NCBI GenBank assembly: GCA_016707785.1
Contig: JADJGZ010000008.1
Span: forward strand, 1 to 64,000
Origin: Bacteroidales bacterium
GTDB taxonomy: Bacteria; Bacteroidota; Bacteroidia; Bacteroidales; UBA4417
Reading direction: 5' to 3'
DNA length: 64,000 bases
The number at the start of each line of letters is the position of its first letter. The first letter of the stretch is position 1. Of this stretch, positions 20,115 to 26,651 are shown piece by piece. The position numbers were made by a program, and so were the translations under genes. The notes under the pieces were generated by a model that worked only from the letters and a program-made list of their open reading frames with translations, searched no databases and was not told where the DNA came from.

Positions 20115-20462
20115 TTATCTTTTTTTATTGTTTGAATCTGGAAATACAATAGAAGGCTTGAATTTTTTTGCCTCCTCAAAATCCATATGTGCAAAAGCAG
20201 CTATAATTACCAGGTCTCCAGGGTGAGCCTTACGAGCTGCAGCACCATTCAGAGAAATTACTCCGGTGCCCCTTTCGCCTTTAATTACATAAGTCTCGAG
20301 GCGTTCTCCATTATTGATATTCACTACCTGGACCTTCTCAAATTCAATCAGGTTGGCAGCTTCCATCAGGTCCTCATCAATCGAAATGGAACCAATATAA
20401 TTCAAGTTGGCCTGCGTAATAGTAGCCCTATGTATTTTTGATTTTAAGATCTCAATTGTCAT
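20115..20462 (-). CDS. panD: Aspartate 1-decarboxylase
   Basis: PanD converts L-aspartate to beta-alanine for pantothenate and CoA synthesis. The 115-residue proenzyme carries the self-cleavage site Gly24-Ser25 in LNYIGSISIDEDLM, where Ser25 becomes the pyruvoyl group. The later GERGTGVISLNGAAARKAHPGD region holds the conserved Asn and the substrate-pocket residues. Its length is normal. panC lies 104 nt upstream on the same strand. A -7 element only 4 nt before the start codon suggests an extra promoter with almost no leader. Confidence 0.96.
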   Translation of the reverse strand: MTIEILKSKIHRATITQANLNYIGSISIDEDLMEAANLIEFEKVQVVNINNGERLETYVIKGERGTGVISLNGAAARKAHPGDLVIIAAFAHMDFEEAKKFKPSIVFPDSNNKKR

Positions 20463-20466
20463 GCTG

Positions 20467-20474
20467 CAAAATTA
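20467..20474 (-). promoter_or_regulatory. -7 promoter element immediately upstream of panD
   Basis: TAATTTTG on the minus strand fits the Bacteroidota -7 consensus and ends 4 nt before the panD ATG, so transcription from it would begin at or next to the start codon. No clear -33 TTTG is visible at the right spacing. Confidence 0.4.
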
Positions 20475-20566
20475 CAAATTATTTCTACTAATTGATCAGT
20501 AGTTTATAATGGTCATTATATCAGGGTATTGTGATAAAATTTGTGTAAAATGCTATCGTATTAATC

Positions 20567-21412
20567 CTAATAAAGCCGGATATTATCAATCAACCGGACT
20601 TCCCCAAGATATACTGCAACACATACTACTGCATGCTGAACTTCTTCCCATTCACTGAAAGGCAATAATGTTTCTGCATCAACTACACTCACATACTCAA
20701 CTTTAAGCTCCGGAAATTGTTCAATTTCTCCGATAATCATCTTCTCCAGGCCTTCAGGAGTAAACCATTGGTGATTTTCCAATGCTTTTAACAATGAACG
20801 ATAGATTGCAGGTGCTATGTTTCTTTCCGTTTCATTTAGTCGCTGATTTCTTGAACTCATGGCCAGTCCGTCCTCTTCACGAACAGTAGCACAAGGAATG
20901 ATGATAACCGGAATATTTTGCTGTTTAACCATGTGCTTGATAATGGCCAATTGCTGGAAATCTTTCTCACCAAAATAGGCCTTATCAGGTTGGATGATCT
21001 CAAACAATTTTTTTACAACTATACCAACACCCCTGAAATGCCCGGGACGAAATTTTCCTTCCATCACATCTTCTAATCCACCAAACTCCATCTCTGTTAA
21101 ATCAGGCTCAGGATACATCTCTTCTGCCGAAGGTGCAAATACCATCGTGCATGGAGTATTCCCCAACTTTGCTATGTCTGAATCCAGCGTCCTTGGATAC
21201 TTTTTTAAATCTTCTGGATTGTTGAACTGAATGGGATTGACGAAGATGCAGACAATTACCTCTAAATTCTCCCTACCAGCCGCTCGCACCAACTCAAGAT
21301 GCCCTTCATGCAAGGCACCCATAGTTGGCACAAAGCCAATACTCTTGCCGCTTCTCCTGACCTCAGCCAGGTATTTACTAACATCCGCAATGGTATGTAA
21401 TAATATGTTCAT
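20567..21412 (-). CDS. panC: Pantothenate synthetase
   Basis: PanC joins pantoate and beta-alanine using ATP to form pantothenate. The 281-residue protein has the nucleotide-binding HxGH motif in VPTMGALHEGHLELV at about residue 30, the pantoate-pocket sequence FVNPIQFNNPEDL, GEKDFQQLAIIKHMV, and the mobile-loop region with MSSRNQRLNETER. Its length is normal. It heads the panC-panD-flippase-rfaE2 group. In many Bacteroidota a glycogen synthase gene lies divergently upstream; here the thioredoxin-like gene precedes it on the same strand, 68 nt away. Confidence 0.97.
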   Translation of the reverse strand: MNILLHTIADVSKYLAEVRRSGKSIGFVPTMGALHEGHLELVRAAGRENLEVIVCIFVNPIQFNNPEDLKKYPRTLDSDIAKLGNTPCTMVFAPSAEEMYPEPDLTEMEFGGLEDVMEGKFRPGHFRGVGIVVKKLFEIIQPDKAYFGEKDFQQLAIIKHMVKQQNIPVIIIPCATVREEDGLAMSSRNQRLNETERNIAPAIYRSLLKALENHQWFTPEGLEKMIIGEIEQFPELKVEYVSVVDAETLLPFSEWEEVQHAVVCVAVYLGEVRLIDNIRLY

Positions 21413-21480
21413 TGGAAAGTCCGTTCCGCATGCAGAACACTCCTTTGAATGAAATGTTCTGATACAGTTTGTTAGATGAT

Positions 21481-22002
21481 TTACTTCTTAGATTTGGAAA
21501 TAATTTTGAGAATATCCTTTTCCAGGATATCTGAAGGCACTTCCACAATCCTTCCTAATTCACGTTTCTTCTTGTAGAAAATAAAAGTGGGAACCCTCTC
21601 AATCTTTAAATCTGATAAACCTTTCACTTCCGCCTTCTTCTGGTGATCTACGCATATCAGGGTAAGGTTCTTTTCATCAAAATGTGCCTGGTCCAGAACT
21701 TTATAAAACCTGGGTACCCAATCACGGCTATCACCACACCAGGTCGCCATAACTACCTTGATTTTTATTTTCTTCAATTTCTTTTCCAGTAATTTCATGG
21801 TCTCAGCATCTGGAATATAAAGCGGGTATTCTGCCTTGTAAGCTGAATCGAAATTACTTTGAATTGTATTGAAACCACTTCGGTCGCAAATACCAATCAA
21901 CATTTCATTATTCCTCTTTTCATCAAAAGCTTTCTTGTTCAACTCCTGTGCTGTCAGAAATAGAGGGAATATCAGGATCAAAGTGAAAAGTGCATTTTTC
22001 AT
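21481..22002 (-). CDS. Exported thioredoxin-like protein lacking the second active-site Cys
   Basis: This 173-residue protein has a signal peptide (MKNALFTLILIFPLFLTAQ) and a thioredoxin fold from about residue 70. The usual CxxC site reads ATWCGDSRDW, so only the first Cys remains. A cis-Pro is present in KIERVPTFIFY. It therefore probably cannot act as a normal dithiol oxidoreductase; a one-Cys reductase, a sensor or a binding role are alternatives. The start lies 18 nt after the response regulator stop, so it is probably in the same operon as the kinase and regulator. Substrates are unknown. Confidence 0.75.
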   Translation of the reverse strand: MKNALFTLILIFPLFLTAQELNKKAFDEKRNNEMLIGICDRSGFNTIQSNFDSAYKAEYPLYIPDAETMKLLEKKLKKIKIKVVMATWCGDSRDWVPRFYKVLDQAHFDEKNLTLICVDHQKKAEVKGLSDLKIERVPTFIFYKKKRELGRIVEVPSDILEKDILKIISKSKK

Positions 22003-22020
22003 TATTTGGATTTTTAGTGT

Positions 22021-22680
22021 TTATAGGTTTACCATATTGTTTCTTATGGCAAATTTTACAAGGTCAACAGATGATTTCAACTCCAGTCGCTGCATAATAT
22101 GGTTTTTATGCGACTCAACTGTTCGAATACTTATGAATAATTTGTCTGCAATCTCTTGATTAGAAAAACCTTCTGCAAAAAGACGCAATACTTCCAATTC
22201 CCGCTTCGATAGCTGATTTTCTTTATTGTTATCGTCTTCAGGCCCCGACTTGGCTTTCTTAATGTAACTCTTGAGAATCACATTGGAGATAGATTCTGCA
22301 TAATACTCCGATCCCTGGTTGATTGCCCTGATGGCATCAATGAGTTCTTTCCGGGAGGTGTTTTTTGGAAGATATCCTTTTGCCCCTGCATTAATGGCAT
22401 TGAAAATAAATTCTTCAGAAGTATACATCGAAAGAATTAACACCTGGACAGAAGGATATTGAAAACGGATTTTCCGGGTAAGTTCAATGCCGGATAATCC
22501 GGGCATGGCGATGTCAAGTATTGCAACATCAGGAAGAGCTTGCTCTATCAATTGTAAACATTCAGTCGCATCAGAAGCCTCTCCGATAATCTCAAAAAAT
22601 GATTCACCATTTAATAGGTTGGCTATGCCGGTCCTTACCAATTGATGATCATCAGCCAGGATGATTTTTATTCTTTCCAT
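22021..22680 (-). CDS. NarL/FixJ-family response regulator
   Basis: The 219-residue protein has a receiver domain (residues 1-120) with acidic Asp10-Asp11, phospho-acceptor Asp56 (VAILDIAMPG) and the Lys of GAKGYLPK. The C-terminal LuxR-type helix-turn-helix is at about 155-215 (LSKRELEVLRLFAEGFSNQEIADKL). It activates or represses transcription after phosphorylation. The gene overlaps the end of the histidine kinase gene by 29 nt, so the pair is co-translated and almost certainly cognate. The thioredoxin-like gene follows closely. Confidence 0.94.
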   Translation of the reverse strand: MERIKIILADDHQLVRTGIANLLNGESFFEIIGEASDATECLQLIEQALPDVAILDIAMPGLSGIELTRKIRFQYPSVQVLILSMYTSEEFIFNAINAGAKGYLPKNTSRKELIDAIRAINQGSEYYAESISNVILKSYIKKAKSGPEDDNNKENQLSKRELEVLRLFAEGFSNQEIADKLFISIRTVESHKNHIMQRLELKSSVDLVKFAIRNNMVNL

Positions 22681-23659
22681 TTCCTGTTATGTAAGGAATG
22701 CTGACTTGCAAAGTTGTTCCAGCATCAGGCTGGCTCCTAATCTCGAACGTGCCATTCAATAAAGAAGCACGTTCCCTGATGTTTTGCAATCCATTCCTGT
22801 GTGCAAATCTTACGGGGTCAAAGATAAAACCTTTTCCATTGTCAGAAACAATCAGGCTTACCTCATTTCCGTTTCTTAGCAGTTTGATACTCATGCTGCT
22901 GGCCCTGGCATGTTTGATGATGTTTGAAATAGCCTCTTGAGTGATCCTGTATAAATAGGTTTTCGACTTATCATCCAATCGATCTACCGAGCCCGTATTT
23001 TCAAATGAAAACAATAACCCGGCTGTTGTGGCCATCTCTTCACACCGTGTTCGCAATGCTGTAATCAATCCAAATTCATTCAATGCAGCCGGCAACAAAG
23101 CATTTGTGACTCTGCGAATCTCATCTATGGTCTGATCAATCATTCCTTTCGCTACATCAATGGAGGCTCTCATCTGGGAAGGGGTTAGCTCACCCGCACT
23201 TTCAAGCTGCAATTTTACAGCTATCAGCGACTGCCCAATACCGTCATGCAACTCTCTCGAAAGTCGATGCCTTTCTTGATCCTGACCATCAATCACTGAC
23301 CTTAACCTGCTTATCCTCTCAGCTTTTAACTCCTCTTGCTGTGAATTCATCTGCATCGAGATGTCCTCAAGAGAACCCAGAAATATCCCACATAAATGAC
23401 TTCTTTTAAAGTTCTTATTTCTAAAGGTCTTTCCTTCCCTCAGCATCAGCAATGCTTGTTCCAGGTCCCTTAACGAATCTGCCACCTTCCTGGTAGCGTA
23501 TATGACCCATGAACTCCACATAATAAACATTATGAGTAATGGAGTAATGACCGGAAAATTAGGCCCCAATCCAAATACCAGCAAAAAGAATATGCTGAAA
23601 AGAAGGGTTGTCGGCAGAACAAAAAGAAATATAATCTGTTTGATAAATCGGTTTTTCAT
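22652..23659 (-). CDS. Membrane sensor histidine kinase (HisKA_3 type)
   Basis: The protein has 335 residues from the ATG at 23659; this start is preferred over 23683 because a -7 promoter element overlaps the longer start. Two membrane segments (about 8-30 and 38-57) leave almost no periplasmic loop, so the signal may be sensed in the membrane or by a partner. The phospho-acceptor is His138 in SRELHDGIGQSL, followed by the HATPase domain with QEAISNIIKHA (N box), SDNGKGF (G1) and GLQNIRERASLL. It pairs with the overlapping NarL-type regulator. Confidence 0.92.
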   Translation of the reverse strand: MKNRFIKQIIFLFVLPTTLLFSIFFLLVFGLGPNFPVITPLLIMFIMWSSWVIYATRKVADSLRDLEQALLMLREGKTFRNKNFKRSHLCGIFLGSLEDISMQMNSQQEELKAERISRLRSVIDGQDQERHRLSRELHDGIGQSLIAVKLQLESAGELTPSQMRASIDVAKGMIDQTIDEIRRVTNALLPAALNEFGLITALRTRCEEMATTAGLLFSFENTGSVDRLDDKSKTYLYRITQEAISNIIKHARASSMSIKLLRNGNEVSLIVSDNGKGFIFDPVRFAHRNGLQNIRERASLLNGTFEIRSQPDAGTTLQVSIPYITGNGKNKNHPG

Positions 23660-23680
23660 CTTGCAAATGATAATGAATGT

Positions 23681-23688
23681 CAAAAGTA
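23681..23688 (-). promoter_or_regulatory. -7 promoter element of the kinase-regulator operon
   Basis: TACTTTTG on the minus strand fits TAnnTTTG and lies 21 nt before the preferred kinase start at 23659. It rules against the longer start at 23683. The -33 match is weak. Confidence 0.4.
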
Positions 23689-24004
23689 ACCAGATTTGTG
23701 ATTACATAATATTCCAGTCTTCGGCAATGAATTCAGTAATAAGGACTTTCCCCGGAGAATAGGTCAGCATCATCATGGCATAATGGGATAAAAGATATTG
23801 GACGCCCTTTCCAATAATAATAGTGCAAATTTGAATCATTCTATGAAAGGCTTGAAAGTGTGACAAATAGATTAATTTTGCACAAAAATTATTTCAGATA
23901 TTGAAAGCTCAGTTGCAAGCAGTAATATTGACGGGCTCAGTATCGGGAGAATCAAAACCATATTTAATTAAGAATAACTTTTCATCAAAACTTGTGAATG
24001 TATT
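23689..24004. other. Intergenic region between kinase operon and flavodoxin
   Basis: This is a divergent intergenic stretch of about 315 nt. It holds the kinase promoter at its left edge and a good flavodoxin promoter at 23852-23880. No RNA gene, repeat or conserved reading frame is evident in the rest. The flavodoxin leader would be about 120 nt, long enough for regulation, but I see no recognisable riboswitch. Confidence 0.5.
23852..23880 (+). promoter_or_regulatory. -33/-7 promoter of flavodoxin gene
   Basis: TTG at 23852-23854 and TAATTTTG at 23873-23880 are separated by 18 nt, close to the Bacteroidota primary sigma consensus. The start codon is 124 nt further on. Confidence 0.45.
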
Positions 24005-24514
24005 ATGACTAAGATTGGGATTTTTTTTGGAGGTAAAGACAATGCTGGTACAGCTAAAGTGGCAAAACTTATCCATGAACTTTTGGGTAAGGATATTTCT
24101 AAAGTACATAATGTGAATGCTTCCAAAGCAACTGATGTGAATAAATATGACTTTCTTGTTCTTGGAACTGCTGCATGGGGTATTGGAGAAATGCATTCTG
24201 ATTGGGAAAACTTCATTGAAGAATTGTTGGACGCAGACCTGGCAACAAAGAAAATTGCCATTTTTGGCCTCGGAGATCAAAAAATGTACCCGGAAAGTTT
24301 TGTGGATGGATTGGGTACCATATTCTGCCGCTTGCCTTTCAAACAGAACGTTGTTGGCTTCACCTCAACAGAAACTTATAAGTTTTACTATTCTACTGCT
24401 GAAAAAGACGGAAAATTCGTTGGATTAGCCATCGATAATGATACTCAGTCAGACCTGACTGAAGAACGGGTGAAAAAATGGGTAATGCAGATCAAAAGAG
24501 AATTCGGTATTTAA
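24005..24514 (+). CDS. Flavodoxin with unusual phosphate-binding loop
   Basis: This 169-residue protein has the length and order of a long-chain flavodoxin, an FMN electron carrier that can replace ferredoxin under iron limitation. Family features are the N-terminal strand MTKIGIFFGG, LVLGTAAWGIGEMHSDWENF (the FMN-stacking Trp loop), IAIFGLGDQKMYPESFVDGLG (second FMN loop), and the C-terminal LAIDNDTQSDLTEERVKKW. The usual T/S-x-T-G-x-T phosphate loop reads GGKDNAGTA, so FMN phosphate binding may be altered. It is transcribed towards a probable heme/iron uptake locus that starts 256 nt downstream. Confidence 0.88.
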   Translation: MTKIGIFFGGKDNAGTAKVAKLIHELLGKDISKVHNVNASKATDVNKYDFLVLGTAAWGIGEMHSDWENFIEELLDADLATKKIAIFGLGDQKMYPESFVDGLGTIFCRLPFKQNVVGFTSTETYKFYYSTAEKDGKFVGLAIDNDTQSDLTEERVKKWVMQIKREFGI

Positions 24515-24675
24515 TTTACCGAATTACGTTCACACTGATCGTTTTTTCTTCCTGATTAGTCCAGATATTTTTGGATATAGATATGTAATTTATTGTATTA
24601 CTACTTATTTTCTTCCTTTCTAAAGAACAGGATCAATTTTTAATTATTTGATATTTAATAATATAGAAAAGTTTG

Positions 24676-24691
24676 GATAATGAATTTTATC
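24676..24691. promoter_or_regulatory. Fur-box-like inverted repeat upstream of heme-uptake-like locus
   Basis: GATAA-TGAATT-TTATC is a 5-bp inverted repeat with a 6-nt centre and resembles half of the GATAATGATAATCATTATC Fur consensus. It lies about 95 nt before the GTG of the first gene and upstream of the putative promoter. AT-rich surroundings make a chance match possible. Confidence 0.25.
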
Positions 24692-24714
24692 AATTATTGA
24701 AAAAAAATACATAT

Positions 24715-24748
24715 TTTGATATTTGAATAAAAAAAAATTACAACTTTG
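24715..24748 (+). promoter_or_regulatory. Weak -33/-7 promoter for the heme-uptake-like locus
   Basis: TTTG at 24715-24718 and CAACTTTG at 24741-24748 (one mismatch to TAnnTTTG) are spaced by 22 nt. The GTG start at 24771 would have a leader of about 18 nt. Confidence 0.3.
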
Positions 24749-24770
24749 AACCTTGTTTTAATCCCTATTT

Positions 24771-25136
24771 GTGAAACTTAAACTGAAATATTCAGGAAGG
24801 CTACAAAGTCATATTTTAATGATTTGGGCTGTTGCTGTATTTTGGATTCACATTGGAAACATTATTAATTTCCATCAGCACCATATCTGGGGAAAACAAC
24901 TTATCCCTGCTGTTTGTTCATCTAATCGTCAAAAAGAAAAAGCATTTGATCATTCATCAGGTTACCTGAAGCATATTAACCATGATGGTAATTTGATTCA
25001 GGGAATCCTGCCCTGCGATGATAGCCTTGGCTATTTGTATTTTTCTTCATCTGTTTTAGGTCAATCGGAGTTTTCCGAACCTCTTGCCAACAATTCCAAT
25101 CAATCCCATTCTCTTCGAGGGCCTCCTCAGGCATAA
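24771..25136 (+). CDS. Small membrane protein at head of TonB receptor locus
   Basis: This 121-residue protein starts at GTG 24771. One hydrophobic segment (about residues 12-32) is followed by a His-rich stretch (NIINFHQHHIWGK), a single Cys pair region (VCSSN and LPCDD) and a C-terminal RGPPQA. I recall similar small proteins with an RGPP-like tail next to TonB receptor genes in Bacteroidota, but I cannot name the family. The N-terminal segment suggests a membrane or periplasmic location, and the His residues could bind metal or heme. The following 200 nt hold a hairpin before the HmuY-like gene. Confidence 0.55.
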   Translation: MKLKLKYSGRLQSHILMIWAVAVFWIHIGNIINFHQHHIWGKQLIPAVCSSNRQKEKAFDHSSGYLKHINHDGNLIQGILPCDDSLGYLYFSSSVLGQSEFSEPLANNSNQSHSLRGPPQA

Positions 25137-25289
25137 TTGTCACTTGGCTTAATGCCTGGTTGACATCTCCCGGTTTACAATTGCTCTAAACTTAAAGTTT
25201 AACTGCAATTGAAGGCTAAACGGTATTCATATACCTGAAAGCCGCTGTTACCAATAACTTTTACTGCTTTATCTAACGTAATTCCTGTG

Positions 25290-25313
25290 AATGAAATACC
25301 TATTGTATTCATT
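25290..25313. promoter_or_regulatory. Imperfect hairpin just upstream of HmuY-like gene
   Basis: AATGAAATAC and GTATTCATT form an inverted repeat with one bulged A and a 5-nt loop, ending 24 nt before the ATG at 25338. It could be an operator or a leader hairpin. No T-tract follows, so it is not a terminator. Confidence 0.3.
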
Positions 25314-25337
25314 TGAACAGTCTAAAATAATACAAAA

Positions 25338-26639
25338 ATGAAAAATAAGTCCATCATTTTCTTTAGTGCATTGACAGCACTCTTGCTGAACTCATTTCAT
25401 GGATCAACCCAATCAGTGGGTCTTATTACTGATACCATCTTAATGGGCCCTTTTTATGGGAAAGAAGTATACTATGACCTATCCAGTGGTTCCGATTGGG
25501 CTATCGACCGGAAACAATGGGATATAGCTTTTCAGACCTCTAGAATGAGCGCCAGTATCTTAACCAATGATGCTTCTAATAATAATGCCCTGGGTGTTCT
25601 CGGGGTTGAGCTCTTTACTTATGAAAATGCTGATACTACCGGTTGGTCTGCAGTTGATACCACAGGATTATCTACCTGGAAGCTTCTTGTGAATAGTACA
25701 ACGGATTGGGAAACTGGTGCTTTCTGCCAGAATCAATCAGGTCATCCTGATTATGGATGGGGGAAATATAATGCTGTAACACACGACGTTATTGGAGACT
25801 CTATTTATATCATCAAATTACGCGATGGTAGCTTTAAGAAATTGTGGATCATGCGAAAATATTCAAGTGATAACAAATATGCCTTTAAATATGCAAACCT
25901 CGATGGTTCCAATGAACAATCAATCATGCTGGATTGCAATCCTTATGCAACAAAGAATTTTGTTGGATTCTCCCTTACCACAGATCAGGTCGTAGACTTC
26001 GAACCTGTTGAAAGTGCTGGATGGGATATATTATTCGCAAAATACATGTACACCTATCCTGATGGCGTATTGTATCCTGTTACCGGAGTTTTGAGTAACT
26101 ATGATATTAAAGTAAACAGGTTCCAGCCTGTTGCTCCCGATTTTCGCATTTTCGATGCAGCTGCAATGGATTCTACCCGCTCTCCGATTGGCTGGGAATG
26201 GAAATACCTCGATCCGAGTTTTATCTATCATGTAGAAGATTCCCTTGTACATTTTATTCTCGATAAATCCGGAGATATATACAGACTTGTTTTCAAGGAG
26301 TTTGCCGGTAGTTCAACAGGTAGAGTGGTGTTTGAGAAAGAACTGATTTCATTGGCATCTGTTAGTGAACTGACCGGAATTTCATCCAGCCTGGCAGTGT
26401 ATCCTAACCCTGCATCAGATTATATTAACCTGCTTTTAAACCCGGGTTCTGCATCATCTATAATTCTTAATCTGAAAACAATTAATGGTCAGAGTGTGTG
26501 GGAAAAGGAAATGGCCGTTGAAAATCGCTCATTAAATAAACTTCTGATTCCATCAGGTAATCTTCCTAATGGAATTTATATAATTACTATGATAGTCAAT
26601 GGATATTCCTTGACCAAAAAGGTAATTATTCAACACTAA
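25338..26639 (+). CDS. HmuY-like protein with T9SS sorting domain
   Basis: This 433-residue exported protein begins with the signal peptide MKNKSIIFFSALTALLLNSFHGSTQS. The core (about 30-335) reads like two HmuY-type beta-sheet repeats, with QWDIAFQTSRMSAS, AGWDILFAKYMYTYPDG, LYPVTGVLSNYDIKV and GWEWKYLD. HmuY proteins bind heme at the surface and pass it to a TonB receptor. The last 90 residues (VYPNPASDYINLLLN, then LPNGIYIITMIVNGYS) form a type A T9SS sorting domain, so this copy is probably secreted or surface-attached. The receptor gene follows after 12 nt, and a paralogous lipoprotein follows the receptor. Heme as ligand is inferred. Confidence 0.75.
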   Translation: MKNKSIIFFSALTALLLNSFHGSTQSVGLITDTILMGPFYGKEVYYDLSSGSDWAIDRKQWDIAFQTSRMSASILTNDASNNNALGVLGVELFTYENADTTGWSAVDTTGLSTWKLLVNSTTDWETGAFCQNQSGHPDYGWGKYNAVTHDVIGDSIYIIKLRDGSFKKLWIMRKYSSDNKYAFKYANLDGSNEQSIMLDCNPYATKNFVGFSLTTDQVVDFEPVESAGWDILFAKYMYTYPDGVLYPVTGVLSNYDIKVNRFQPVAPDFRIFDAAAMDSTRSPIGWEWKYLDPSFIYHVEDSLVHFILDKSGDIYRLVFKEFAGSSTGRVVFEKELISLASVSELTGISSSLAVYPNPASDYINLLLNPGSASSIILNLKTINGQSVWEKEMAVENRSLNKLLIPSGNLPNGIYIITMIVNGYSLTKKVIIQH

Positions 26640-26651
26640 AAATAGTTCACG

